A stretch of DNA of 64,000 bases, taken from contig JBDTVG010000128.1 in assembly GCA_040007395.1 (NCBI GenBank), forward strand, positions 1-64,000. The letters are read 5' to 3'. This DNA is from DATGFK01 sp040007395 (GTDB lineage Bacteria > Chloroflexota > Anaerolineae > Aggregatilineales > UBA2796). The notes beneath the pieces are model-generated. The model did not search any database and had not been told where the DNA came from. It was given only the letters and a program-made list of their open reading frames with translations. Position numbers and translations under genes: made by a program. This document shows, piece by piece, positions 25,963 through 35,095 of this stretch (positions are counted from its first letter, which is position 1; each line of letters opens with the position of its first letter).

Positions 25963-26763
25963 ATGAACTATGTTCACGGTTACTCCACACGAGAAAATAT
26001 CAGGCTGGTTGATCAAGCCACGACGCTGACCGAACTTCTCCACAACGATACAGTTTATCCGGCAGGTAGCAGCGTTCTTGAAGCAGGCTGTGGCGTGGGT
26101 GCTCAGACAGTCATCTTGGCAAAAAATAGCCCAGATGCACATTTCACGTCGATTGACATTTCTCCGACTTCGCTACAGGCAGCGGCAGCATTAGTTGCTC
26201 AAGAGAACCTGTCGAACGTGACTTTGCAGAATGCCGATATTTTTGCATTGCCATTCCCGGCGGAAAGCTTTGATCACATTTTTGTATGTTTTGTTTTGGA
26301 ACACTTGAAAGATCCTGTCGCGGCACTACGTGCGCTCCAACCGATCCTAAAGCGGGGTGGCACAATCACAGTAATTGAAGGCGATCATGGTTCAACTTAC
26401 TTTCACCCAGAGAGCCAGTTGGCCTCGCGTACTATTCAATGCTTGATTGACGTTCAGGCGAAGTTGGGCGGGAACTCACTGATTGGTCGCCAACTCTATC
26501 CGCTGCTAAAAAATGCTGGGTTCAAGGATGCTAAAGTCTCCCCACATATGGTCTATGTCGACTCCAGCAAGCCCGGCTTAGTCGAAGGGTTTACCCGCAA
26601 CACCTTTATTGCAATGGTCGAAGGGGTACGCCAACAGGCGTTGGCTTGGCAGTTGATGGACGAAGATCAGTGGGACATAGGCATCGCAGACTTAAATGCT
26701 TCTACAGGTGATGATGGGGTGTTCTGTTATACCTTTTTCAAAGGCACAGCGGTTAATGAGTAA
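25963..26763 (+). CDS. Class I SAM-dependent methyltransferase
   Basis: ATG 25963 starts MNYVHGYSTRENIRLVDQ. The 266 residues hold the Rossmann-type SAM site: motif I VLEAGCGVGAQT, the acid at the end of strand 2 in FTSIDISP, motif II LQNADIFALPFPAESFD and FVCFVLEHLKDPVAALR, and YTFFKG near the end. It fits the UbiE/small-molecule methyltransferase group. The substrate is unknown. It is the second gene after an EamA transporter. The strong hairpin at 26778-26809 ends the unit. Confidence 0.88.
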   Translation: MNYVHGYSTRENIRLVDQATTLTELLHNDTVYPAGSSVLEAGCGVGAQTVILAKNSPDAHFTSIDISPTSLQAAAALVAQENLSNVTLQNADIFALPFPAESFDHIFVCFVLEHLKDPVAALRALQPILKRGGTITVIEGDHGSTYFHPESQLASRTIQCLIDVQAKLGGNSLIGRQLYPLLKNAGFKDAKVSPHMVYVDSSKPGLVEGFTRNTFIAMVEGVRQQALAWQLMDEDQWDIGIADLNASTGDDGVFCYTFFKGTAVNE

Positions 26764-26777
26764 ACATTCCCGTGCAG

Positions 26778-26809
26778 CCAAAACACGAGTCTTGAGACTC
26801 GCGTTTTGG
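26778..26809. terminator. Bidirectional terminator between convergent methyltransferase genes
   Basis: CCAAAACACGAGTCT (26778-26792) pairs with AGACTCGCGTTTTGG (26795-26809) with one mismatch. T-rich TTTCGCTTT follows on the plus strand, and the stem starts with an A-run that gives U residues on the minus strand. It separates genes 25963-26763 and 26845-27870. Confidence 0.85.
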
Positions 26810-26844
26810 TTTCGCTTTGAGAGTTTGGTCTGAAGTGTGATCAG

Positions 26845-27870
26845 CTACTGCTTTGGCTGTGCGACGACCATCACAAAATCGCTCTGGATGTCGCCAGTCT
26901 CGATTAGGGTATCCTCAATGTCGAACAGCATTTCCAAGACCTTGATCGAGTCGGGATCATCAGTGCGGAAATTCCCCGCAATATTGTTCAATAAATATTG
27001 CAAGATCGTCCCGCCGATGTTGTTAATGGTCACGATGTTAAAGTCGTGAGCAAGTACTTTGAGAATATCCGCCGAACGAATAGCTTCCGAGTAATCCGCG
27101 TCCGCTACCGCTTTGGGATCGGGGAAGCCAACTTCCAGCATATATTCTGGTCCGCCCGCCGCGAAACAATGTCGGAATTTCATGGGGATCAACTTGAAGG
27201 CAGCGCGGATTACCTCTTTTTGGCGCTGCGTAAAGTCGAAGCGATTCGGCCCGACATACTCTGCCATAAACAAATAGCCGTCCGGTTTCAAACTCTGCGC
27301 GACTTGCTTGCAGACATTCTCAAGCGCATCGACGTGATGCAGCGACATATTAAACCAGACGACATCATAATAGTGTGGCGGCAAAGGGGTTTTATTCGCG
27401 TCCGCCACCCGATAGGTTACATTGGTCATGCCTTGCTGCTGGGCAAGCTGTCGGGCACCTTCGATGGCTCCCTCAGCAATGTCCCAGCCTTCATAATGCT
27501 GGTAAGCGTTGACAGGCGCGAGTTCGTGAGCCAAACTTCCCGCCCCGCAGCCAATATCCAGCATCCGTTCAACCGGGAATTTTCCCTGCAAATAGTGGCG
27601 AACACAATGTTCGTACCACATCACATTCGGTGCGTTTGAGGCTTTTTCATGGTAGCGCTTGAAGACTTCTGGTATACCTAACCAGTAGACCTTCGAGGTG
27701 AACGCCGCTTCCTCAGCAAAGATTTTTGACCAATAGTCGCCTACAGTCTGATCCTCGGTTTGCGGTGTTGGTGGTGTGTTTTGTGCCACGTCGTTATCCT
27801 TCTTGTTATCGAGTGTTGTGTCGCTTCCCAAATCAATTTTCGCACTACTTCGATCAGACAAGCGCCTCAC
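26845..27870 (-). CDS. Class I SAM-dependent methyltransferase, larger type
   Basis: A GTG start at 27870 gives 341 residues. The first 45 are polar and Thr/Pro/Gln-rich and may be a disordered lead or an artefact of an early start. The core has motif I RMLDIGCGAGSLAHEL, YEGWDIAEGAIEGARQLA, YRVADANKTPLPPHYYDVVW and MSLHHVDALENVCKQVAQSL, typical of Methyltransf_11/25 enzymes. The C-terminal half (FDFTQRQKEVIRAAFKLIP, ILKVLAHDFNIV) is longer than the standard fold and probably forms a substrate domain. It starts seven bases after the carboxypeptidase gene, so the pair is co-transcribed. The substrate is unknown. Confidence 0.82.
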   Translation of the reverse strand: MRRLSDRSSAKIDLGSDTTLDNKKDNDVAQNTPPTPQTEDQTVGDYWSKIFAEEAAFTSKVYWLGIPEVFKRYHEKASNAPNVMWYEHCVRHYLQGKFPVERMLDIGCGAGSLAHELAPVNAYQHYEGWDIAEGAIEGARQLAQQQGMTNVTYRVADANKTPLPPHYYDVVWFNMSLHHVDALENVCKQVAQSLKPDGYLFMAEYVGPNRFDFTQRQKEVIRAAFKLIPMKFRHCFAAGGPEYMLEVGFPDPKAVADADYSEAIRSADILKVLAHDFNIVTINNIGGTILQYLLNNIAGNFRTDDPDSIKVLEMLFDIEDTLIETGDIQSDFVMVVAQPKQ

Positions 27871-27877
27871 AACCGCG

Positions 27878-29392
27878 CTATTCTACAGTAATGCCGTAGA
27901 TTTCGCCGTATTTTGTCTTGAGATACTTCATGTACGAACGGGCTTGGAGTGCTTCGCCAGTTGCCCGCTGGACAAGTTCTTTCGGCTCATACTTGCGACC
28001 ATGCTTATGAATGTTCTCACGCAGCCAACTAAGCAGCGTATCAAACTTTCCTTGCTCGATCTCCGCCGGAATAGTGGGGTATTGTGCTACTGCTTTGTCG
28101 AACAACTGCGCGGAAAGGATTGTGCCCATCGAATAGGTGGGGAAGTAGCCGAGCAGCCCCATCGACCAGTGAACATCTTGCAACACGCCGAGGCTATCTG
28201 TTGGCGGGACGATGCCTAAATATTCCTTCGATTTGGCATTCCAAGCTTCAGGTAGGTCGCTTACTTTGATCTTGCGAGCCATGAGGTCGGCTTCAAGTTC
28301 GAAGCGCAGCATGATATGCAGATTGTAAGTGGCCTCGTCTGCTTCCACGCGGATAAACGACGGCTCTACCTTGTTGATCGCCCGATAGAATGTTTCCTGA
28401 TCAACGCTGCCAAGTTGCGCCGGGAAACAAGATTGCAGGATCGGGAAGAAGTGTTTCCAGAAGCCGCGACTGCGCCCGATCAAGTTTTCCCAAAGCCGTG
28501 ACTGACTCTCGTGGATACCCAGCGAAGTACCGCTGCACAAGATTGTGCCTTCAAGATCCGCACCAACATTTTGCTCATACATGGCGTGTCCAGTCTCGTG
28601 GAAAGTCCCGAACATCGCTGGGTTGATCCACTTCGGGTCGAAGCGGGTGGTAATGCGTACATCATCACGACTAAAGCTTGTCTCGAAGGGGTGGACGGCT
28701 TTATCTTGCCGCCCACGATTAAAATCATAGCCGAACTGGGTAATGACCATCTCCGCAAATGTCCGCTGTGTTACTTCGTCGAAGTCCTGATGTAACACCG
28801 TGTCGTCCACTGCCGATACCCGTTCATTGATGGCTTTGACCAGCGGCACAAGGTCTTTGCGGAGATCCTCGAACATGGTCGCCACATCTGAGGTTTTCAG
28901 ACCCGGTTCGTAATCATCTAGCATCGCATCGTAGATATGATCGGTGTAACCGAGATATTCTGCTGCCCGAATCTTAAGCGCGAGGATCTGTTCCAGAGTC
29001 GGGGCAAAAGACTTAAAATCATTGTCGGCACGCGCCTTTGCCCATACGCTGTGGGCAAGCGTCGTCACTCGTGACATCTCAGTGACTAATTCGGTAGGCA
29101 GTTTGCTGGCTTTGTCGTAGTCGCGACGGGCTACCCGCAGCAAACTTGCATCGTTGCTGTCATAGCTGGCTCCCTGAGTTTCGCCAGCCGCCGCATCAAG
29201 CAATTGACCCGTTTCGGTAGCCGTAAATAGTTCGTGACTTAGTTTGCTTACGACACCGATCTGTTGTGCGCGGGCATTAGCGCCACCGGGAGGCATCTGT
29301 GTCTGCAAATCCCAATCGAGCAACGCATTGATCTTGTTGAGGCTATGAATATCTTCCAGTCGCGACTTCAGTTTTGGGAGTGCTTCGCTCAC
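27878..29392 (-). CDS. Carboxypeptidase Taq, metallopeptidase M32
   Basis: A GTG start at 29392 has AAGGAA eight bases upstream. The 504-residue length is normal for M32. The zinc site is GTFHETGHAMYEQN (HExxH), with the family DxRxT-type motif as DVRITTRFDPKW and the third ligand in GIHESQSRLWEN. The last part, GYFPTYSMGTILSAQLFD, is also strongly conserved. It removes C-terminal residues from peptides, with broad specificity except for Pro, and works in the cytosol. The next gene seven bases downstream is a methyltransferase; a functional link is not evident. Confidence 0.94.
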   Translation of the reverse strand: MSEALPKLKSRLEDIHSLNKINALLDWDLQTQMPPGGANARAQQIGVVSKLSHELFTATETGQLLDAAAGETQGASYDSNDASLLRVARRDYDKASKLPTELVTEMSRVTTLAHSVWAKARADNDFKSFAPTLEQILALKIRAAEYLGYTDHIYDAMLDDYEPGLKTSDVATMFEDLRKDLVPLVKAINERVSAVDDTVLHQDFDEVTQRTFAEMVITQFGYDFNRGRQDKAVHPFETSFSRDDVRITTRFDPKWINPAMFGTFHETGHAMYEQNVGADLEGTILCSGTSLGIHESQSRLWENLIGRSRGFWKHFFPILQSCFPAQLGSVDQETFYRAINKVEPSFIRVEADEATYNLHIMLRFELEADLMARKIKVSDLPEAWNAKSKEYLGIVPPTDSLGVLQDVHWSMGLLGYFPTYSMGTILSAQLFDKAVAQYPTIPAEIEQGKFDTLLSWLRENIHKHGRKYEPKELVQRATGEALQARSYMKYLKTKYGEIYGITVE

Positions 29393-29633
29393 TATCGATT
29401 CCTTTCCGAGTCGTGTTCCAAGCTTCTGATAACCTGATTATCAATCAGCTAGCCGAGAAATTCAATATTCAATGGTTGTTATAGCCGGAAAGATGGCAAC
29501 CAAATATGCGTAGGTTGCATGAATGATCGAAAGCTCTTAAGATACAAACTAAACATTTGCTTGATTCTATTGGGTAAGAACACCATCACAACTATGTTGC
29601 CTCCCGCTGTGCTAAATTGTGGAATTTTGAATT

Positions 29634-32600
29634 ATGGCAGCCATTGATTCCGTACCACAACTTGCGTCCAGACCCCCTTTCATCTTGCGATCATCGTTCC
29701 GATTGGCATTTGGCTATGCCCTTGCCAGTATCCTATGGGTCACGTTTTCGTCGTATATTGTCAGTATTATCACGCCTGATCGAGCCTTTCAGACATTATT
29801 CGAGGATGTAAAAGCGTGGGTTTTCGTCGGGGTCACTGCGCTGGGGTTGTACTATATTGTGCGGCGAATGCTGCAAACTACCAGCGATCTGACGGTTGCC
29901 ATGCAGCAGCAAGCACTGGCGTATCAGGCCGAAATGCAGCGTTATCAGGCGCTTCTAGATGCTTCTGAGGATCTGATTGCCCTAATGGATGCAGAGGCAC
30001 GGTTTCTGGCAGTTCCAAACCGCGCTGCGGCTTTAGGTGGCTTTACCTCTCAACAAATGATCGGTAAAACGGTACGGGAACTTTACAATCTGGATTTTGG
30101 ATTCGAGATTGAGGAGATAGCCGCTCAAGTCATTCAAACGGGTAAATCGGTACGGATACAGCGCGAAATTATTGCTCCCGATAGACCACACTGGTTCGAT
30201 ATTATTTTTAGTTTATTGATCGAAAAGGATACGACACCGCGGATGGTTCTGGTCGTCGGGCGCGACGTAACTGAACGAATCAAGGCGGCAGAAAAGCTGC
30301 ATCACCGCACCGATCAATATCGCAGTCTGCTTGATACGATCTCACTCATCGGTCATACGTTGCGCCGTGATGAGATCTTGCAAGGACTGCTGGAAAAGAT
30401 GCAGATCGTAGACTGTAACCACATCGAAATTTTTATCGGGGGAGAAGGTGTGCTGCACTGTGCCGCGAGTAATCAAGGCGACTCTCAAACCTTTGTGGGA
30501 ACCTTGCTCACATCAGAGGAACAGACTGCCTTTCGCCAACTAGCTCAGTCTGGGTTGCCGCAAAGAGGCTCCACCAGCGCAAATGAGCCTTGCCCTTGGA
30601 AACATTTGCCAAGCCCAGCTTGTTGGCTAATTGTGCCGCTGGTTGGTGGTGGTCAGTGGGACAATCAGAGCATTGGCTATCTGCTACTGTCGCGCAACGA
30701 GCCACAGCCCTTCGATGACGAAGAGCAGGAGTTGGCCTACGCCTTTGGTCGCTCTGCTGCGGTGGCGCTGTCAAATGCCCAACTCTATGAAAATTTGGAG
30801 CGCGTCGAAGCAAATTATCGACAAGTGCTTAACTCAGTAGAAGACATGGTTTACCAATGCGATGCCAATGGGGTACAGGTCTATCTCAATGCCAAAGGCC
30901 GCAACCTTGAGGAATTGGATGAAACCGACAACATTGCTAAATCTTGGTTTAAACTCGTTCATCCCGAAGATCGTCATACATCGCTAGGAGCCTACTTCGA
31001 TCAATTCTCGAAGGGCGATGTGCTCCTGTGGAAAAATCGAATCGTTGGCAAGTACGGGCGCATCACCCATATTAGCCATCGCGCCCGTGCGTTGCGCGAT
31101 GCGAACGGAAAACTCATTGGGATGTTCGGAGTGGGACGGGATATTACTGGGAATGTTCAGGTCACAGAAACTGTTGCTCGGCATATCCGGCAGCTAACGA
31201 TTTTGAATCGCATCCTGCAAGTAGCTTCTGCGCCCATTGGCTTCGAGAGTATGCTTGATGCACTGCTGACCGAAGTGTGTGAGATTTTCAACGCCGATGC
31301 TGCCGACATTTATCTGATCGATGCGAATATGGGATTGCTGCATTGGTTAGCAAATCTTGGTTACAAGATTACCGAGGAAGAGATCTATCAGCAGATTCCC
31401 ATCGATAAGAGTTTACATGGTACTGCGATTCGATCAGGTCGAGTCGTAATCGGCACACCACCGCTGGATAAAGCGTGGCTGGCAAAAGACCAGAAAGATC
31501 GAGTTAAGGCGATGATCATTACGCCGATCTGGTCAAGTGGTCATGTGCGCGGGGTATTGACCGTCAGTTTTTGGCACGAGCGCATTTTCAGCGAAGACGA
31601 AGTCGCATTACTTGAAGCCTTGGGGCGTGGGGTGGGCATCACGATTGAAAATGCACGTCTCTATGCCGAAACGCAGTCCTATGCCGAGACGATTACCATC
31701 AAGATTGAAGAAAGTACCCAAGAACTGCAAAAAGCTGTCGAGCAGGCCAAGAGCGCCGACCACACCAAAAGCGTTCTCTTGTCTACTGTTAGCCACGAAA
31801 TGCGCTCGCCGCTGTCCAGTATTATCGGATTTTCCAACCTGATTATCAGTCGGAAACCTGAACTTGGAAAAACATTGGAGTTTGCCACCGCTATCAATCA
31901 GGAAGCGCGGCGACTCTCCGGGCTGATAGACGATTTTCTAGATCTGCAACGGCTAGAAACAAACCGTGAAATCTTCCATTTTACCGAGATCAATATGGCT
32001 GAACTGATCCAAGATATTGTTCACAAGCAGCAGTTCCAGACTGATGATCTACACACAATAAAGTTAGACATTATGCCTGTTGCGCCCGTGTATGTAGATA
32101 GCAATCGATTGCGGCAGGTTGTACTCAACTTGCTTTCCAACGCCCTGAAATACTCACCCGACGGGGGTGAAATTACTATCCGACTCTGGCAAGAAGGCCA
32201 GCAGATGTGGTTTTCCATTCATGATGAAGGGTTAGGGCTTGCTGCTCAAGATATGAACCACGTCTTTGATCTCTTCTATCGCGGGGAAGCCGCTGAACGG
32301 CTACGCATTCGGGGTACAGGACTTGGCTTGGGGTTATGCCGTGAGATCATTCAAATTCACAATGGGCATATTTCGGTAGAAAGCCCCGGCCCCAATCTAG
32401 GGGCGACCTTTACCTTTGTGTTACCTGTGAGTGAACCAAGCCAGATTAGTCGCCTCAATGCGATCTCAGTACGCCGGACAGATCAACCCCTAATTTTGTC
32501 GATTGATGATGATCCTAACTTTCAAGCCTATCTGGCGGAACGACTGACTCAGGAAAATTATGCGGTTCAGATTTTACGATTTAAGGTGGCGACAGCCAGC

Positions 32601-32873
32601 TATATTGCTGAACTGCACCCTTCACTTGTCGTTCTTGGACTGCTGCAAGCTGACGAAAAACCGGGATGGGGGGTGTTGATTGAGCTTCGCCAGAACCCAG
32701 CAACTCGCGACATTCCCGTAATGATTTGCTCGATCTTAAAAGTGCCAGAAGAGGCCAAAAAACTAGGCGCGGCCTCGTATGTTGGGAAACCAGTCGATGA
32801 GTCATTCCTGATTAGTGAAGTCAACCGACTGATCGTTTCCCGAAAAGAAAATGAGAAGCCAATACTTTCCTGA
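29634..32873 (+). CDS. Hybrid sensor histidine kinase with a degenerate receiver
   Basis: The 1079-residue protein has two N-terminal membrane spans (FGYALASILWVTFSSYIVSI and AWVFVGVTALGLYYIVRRM). PAS (about 105-220), GAF (230-390), PAS (395-500) and GAF (515-680) domains follow. The HisKA box SHEMRSPLSSIIGF carries phospho-His 721, and the ATPase part has N box VVLNLLSNALKYSP, then HDEGLGLA and GTGLGLGLC. The C-terminal receiver keeps the acidic pocket (SIDDDP) and Lys (GKPVDES), but the phospho-acceptor position is G1002 in LVVLGLLQ instead of Asp. The kinase should autophosphorylate, while its own receiver cannot take the phosphate. The receiver-kinase gene at 32988 follows 114 nt later and is the obvious partner. 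Confidence 0.88.
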   Translation: MAAIDSVPQLASRPPFILRSSFRLAFGYALASILWVTFSSYIVSIITPDRAFQTLFEDVKAWVFVGVTALGLYYIVRRMLQTTSDLTVAMQQQALAYQAEMQRYQALLDASEDLIALMDAEARFLAVPNRAAALGGFTSQQMIGKTVRELYNLDFGFEIEEIAAQVIQTGKSVRIQREIIAPDRPHWFDIIFSLLIEKDTTPRMVLVVGRDVTERIKAAEKLHHRTDQYRSLLDTISLIGHTLRRDEILQGLLEKMQIVDCNHIEIFIGGEGVLHCAASNQGDSQTFVGTLLTSEEQTAFRQLAQSGLPQRGSTSANEPCPWKHLPSPACWLIVPLVGGGQWDNQSIGYLLLSRNEPQPFDDEEQELAYAFGRSAAVALSNAQLYENLERVEANYRQVLNSVEDMVYQCDANGVQVYLNAKGRNLEELDETDNIAKSWFKLVHPEDRHTSLGAYFDQFSKGDVLLWKNRIVGKYGRITHISHRARALRDANGKLIGMFGVGRDITGNVQVTETVARHIRQLTILNRILQVASAPIGFESMLDALLTEVCEIFNADAADIYLIDANMGLLHWLANLGYKITEEEIYQQIPIDKSLHGTAIRSGRVVIGTPPLDKAWLAKDQKDRVKAMIITPIWSSGHVRGVLTVSFWHERIFSEDEVALLEALGRGVGITIENARLYAETQSYAETITIKIEESTQELQKAVEQAKSADHTKSVLLSTVSHEMRSPLSSIIGFSNLIISRKPELGKTLEFATAINQEARRLSGLIDDFLDLQRLETNREIFHFTEINMAELIQDIVHKQQFQTDDLHTIKLDIMPVAPVYVDSNRLRQVVLNLLSNALKYSPDGGEITIRLWQEGQQMWFSIHDEGLGLAAQDMNHVFDLFYRGEAAERLRIRGTGLGLGLCREIIQIHNGHISVESPGPNLGATFTFVLPVSEPSQISRLNAISVRRTDQPLILSIDDDPNFQAYLAERLTQENYAVQILRFKVATASYIAELHPSLVVLGLLQADEKPGWGVLIELRQNPATRDIPVMICSILKVPEEAKKLGAASYVGKPVDESFLISEVNRLIVSRKENEKPILS

Positions 32874-32987
32874 GAGTATAATGTGGATTAACTATCCCGA
32901 AACCCTGACAAGATATAAGATAAGGGTTCGTGTCCTAGTAATCATAGAAGCTCAAGCTGTATATGGTGTATCGTTGAGGATTTGCTC

Positions 32988-34076
32988 ATGACCTTAGTAT
33001 TGATTGTTGACGATGAGATGTACCAGCGCACCTTGATTCGCGAAACATTGGCTATCGATAGGACGCTAAACTTTATCGATGCCGAAAATGGGCAGCAGGC
33101 GCTTGAACTGGTGGAATATGTAAAGCCCGATGTCATTCTGCTGGATGTCATGATGCCGACCATGAACGGCTTTCAGGTATGCCAGAAGATCAAAGCCAAT
33201 CCACAATTACAGACGATCCCGATCATTCTTGTCACTGCACTAGGACAACTCACTGATAAAGTCACAGGCTTGGATTCGGGCGCTGATGATTTTGTGAATA
33301 AGCCATTTGAAGAGGCGGAACTACAAGCCAGAGTCCGCAGTGCATTGCGTGTCAAAGCATTGTACGACGATCTGGCTACCATGAGCCACATGCGCGATAG
33401 TCTGGTGAGAATGCTTATGCACGACATGGGCAACCTTGTGACGATAGCCAATTCAGCGCTGGAACTGTCCTATCGCTTCACGCCAGACTCGCCGGGGGCT
33501 ATTGAGTGTATACGCGAAGCCCATGAAACGAATGTCTTACTCGGCGAAATGATTAGTGATGCGCTGGATATAAACAGTCTGGAAACCCAGCGAATGCCGA
33601 TCAATCGCGAAGTTACTGATGTTGTGGCCCTACTGCACCCGTTTGTCGAGCGCTATCAGGCCGCGGCTGAAATGAGTGGTATTCAAATCGACTTTCAAGT
33701 CGCGCCCGATGCCATCTTTACCGCCAATGTAGACAAGAGCCTACTGCGCCGCATCGTCGGTAATCTGCTCACCAATGCGCTCAAATATGCCCCCAGCGAC
33801 AGTACTATTACGGTGTACTACGGTCTGGGCGAAGCATCTAACACCTTTCGGATCGTCGTGAACGACACCGGGCCGGGTATCCCATTGAGCGAACAGGCCA
33901 ACATTTTTGACAAATATGCACAAGCGCAGCTTCATGTGAAGCAAAAAGAGCGCTTTGGACGCGGCCTCGGCCTGACTTTTAGCAAGATGGCGGTTGAAGC
34001 TCATGAGGGGACAATCACCGTTCACAGCACCCCCGGCGAAGGGGCTACTTTTACCGTAGAAATCCCGTTCGATTGA
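32988..34076 (+). CDS. Receiver-histidine kinase fusion (REC-HisKA-HATPase)
   Basis: ATG 32988 has GAGGA eight bases upstream; an in-frame TTG two codons earlier is less likely. The 362-residue protein starts with a complete receiver: acidic pair in LIVDDEM, phospho-Asp 53 in ILLDVMMP, and Lys in FVNKPFEE. A dimerisation domain with His 145 (LMHDMGNLVTIANSALEL) and an ATPase domain follow: N box IVGNLLTNALKYAPSD, VVNDTGPGIPLSEQ and RGLGLTFSKMAV. Such proteins take phosphate from an upstream kinase to gate their own kinase. The neighbouring hybrid kinase lacks a phospho-Asp, so this receiver may serve as its missing relay. No DNA-binding output is present. Confidence 0.88.
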   Translation: MTLVLIVDDEMYQRTLIRETLAIDRTLNFIDAENGQQALELVEYVKPDVILLDVMMPTMNGFQVCQKIKANPQLQTIPIILVTALGQLTDKVTGLDSGADDFVNKPFEEAELQARVRSALRVKALYDDLATMSHMRDSLVRMLMHDMGNLVTIANSALELSYRFTPDSPGAIECIREAHETNVLLGEMISDALDINSLETQRMPINREVTDVVALLHPFVERYQAAAEMSGIQIDFQVAPDAIFTANVDKSLLRRIVGNLLTNALKYAPSDSTITVYYGLGEASNTFRIVVNDTGPGIPLSEQANIFDKYAQAQLHVKQKERFGRGLGLTFSKMAVEAHEGTITVHSTPGEGATFTVEIPFD

Positions 34077-34117
34077 AGTGCAATTGGACTTTGCACAGAA
34101 TGTGAAAGATCATTGCT

Positions 34118-34606
34118 ATGATGCCGACTGAGGCGCAACGTATACTCAAGGATCTCATGGAAAACGCAGTAAGCCGGGGTCAGGTAGGGTCACACACCCT
34201 TTTGTATGGACAGCCCCATCTTGTTCGAGACACTCTCTTTGCTGCCGTTGCACAGGTCGAAGGGGTTGTACTACGTAACCCTTCGATTTTAACGCTAGAA
34301 AGAGTGGGCGACTTAGCAGCTGTCCTTACTCACTTACAGAGCCGGAACTTCTTGTTTATTGATCACTTTCATCTCCTCTCTACCCCGTCCATTGAGCTTT
34401 TGCCTGAGCTTATGCACTTTTCCCTCCCCATTAAAGTAGGACACGGTTCAGAAATGAAGGAGGTTTATTTGCGTTTACCCCAATTTACCGTCATCGCGGC
34501 GACATCTAAACCACACTTGCTGCCGCATAACTTGAAAAAATGCTTCGCACAACAAATAGGGATTGAGGACTCTCCTCCTGATTCTTCGTCTTCTGTCCTC
34601 TCGTAA
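34118..34606 (+). CDS. RuvB-like AAA domain without ATPase motifs (pseudo-ATPase)
   Basis: The 162 residues align from end to end with the N-terminal AAA+ core of RuvB: HTLLYGQPHLVRDTLF (RuvB HLLxxGPPGLGKTTLA), VGDLAAVLTHLQ (GDLAAxLTNL), NFLFIDHFHLLS (VLFIDEIHRLS), IKVGHGSEMKEVYLRLPQFT (IGxGPxARSIxxDLPPFT) and VIAATSKPHLL (LIGATTRAGxL). Every catalytic feature is altered: Walker A lacks Gly-Lys-Thr (residues 31-39), Walker B has His for Glu (83), sensor 1 Thr is lost, and the arginine-finger segment reads HNLKKCFA. The RuvB lid and winged-helix domains are absent. The frame is open, so this looks like a maintained non-hydrolytic domain. It lies 41 nt after the receiver-kinase gene. Confidence 0.75.
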   Translation: MMPTEAQRILKDLMENAVSRGQVGSHTLLYGQPHLVRDTLFAAVAQVEGVVLRNPSILTLERVGDLAAVLTHLQSRNFLFIDHFHLLSTPSIELLPELMHFSLPIKVGHGSEMKEVYLRLPQFTVIAATSKPHLLPHNLKKCFAQQIGIEDSPPDSSSSVLS

Positions 34607-34638
34607 ATCTCAACATCACGTTTTGCTTACGCTGACTG

Positions 34639-35085
34639 TTATTCGTTGGCAAGCCATGCTAACGCTTCAGTCGGATCGCTGAAAAATCGAATATCCCAGT
34701 TGGCATGTGGACGACGTTTGAAAAACGTAGAGAGCAGTGAAGCAATAGTCGTATTGTTTAGGACAATTGCGCCGCGCCCATCACCTACCGGGATATAGCG
34801 CAGCCGCCGCAAAACCCGTGTAACGCGATCCATTGTTTGCGAATTTACCCATTCCGCGCCGCGAATGTCATGTAAATAGCGTAAGCGTTGATCCGGCTGC
34901 CAACGGGACATTAGGTTGTTGCAATCCTCGTACCACGCCTCAATTGTCGCCGGAGACGCATCCTCCAACCGCAAAATGAAGATACTACCGGGCAATCGCC
35001 GACGACTGTAGCCCCCTTGCTGCATAATGACTCGACCCGTTGTTTCGAATTGATTGCTCTGATCTTCTTGATCTTTGCTTTTCAT
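34639..35085 (-). CDS. STAS-like small protein
   Basis: ATG 35085 (MKSKDQEDQ) was chosen: it starts ten bases after the stop of the upstream glycosyltransferase gene, whereas an earlier in-frame start would overlap that gene by 50 bases. The 148-residue product has SIFILRLEDASPATIEAWY, LRYLHDIRGAEW and RGAIVLNNTTIASLL, then IRFFSDPTEALAWL, an alternating beta-alpha pattern like SpoIIAA/STAS or DUF-type folds that often end in a F-x-D-x-x-x-A-x-x-W-L motif. The function is unknown. Co-transcription with the membrane glycosyltransferase is likely. Confidence 0.65.
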   Translation of the reverse strand: MKSKDQEDQSNQFETTGRVIMQQGGYSRRRLPGSIFILRLEDASPATIEAWYEDCNNLMSRWQPDQRLRYLHDIRGAEWVNSQTMDRVTRVLRRLRYIPVGDGRGAIVLNNTTIASLLSTFFKRRPHANWDIRFFSDPTEALAWLANE

Positions 35086-35095
35086 CGCCAGATCC

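Noticed and set aside
26998..27639. A 213-codon plus-strand frame
   Set aside because: It is antisense to the methyltransferase gene, which has clear SAM motifs.
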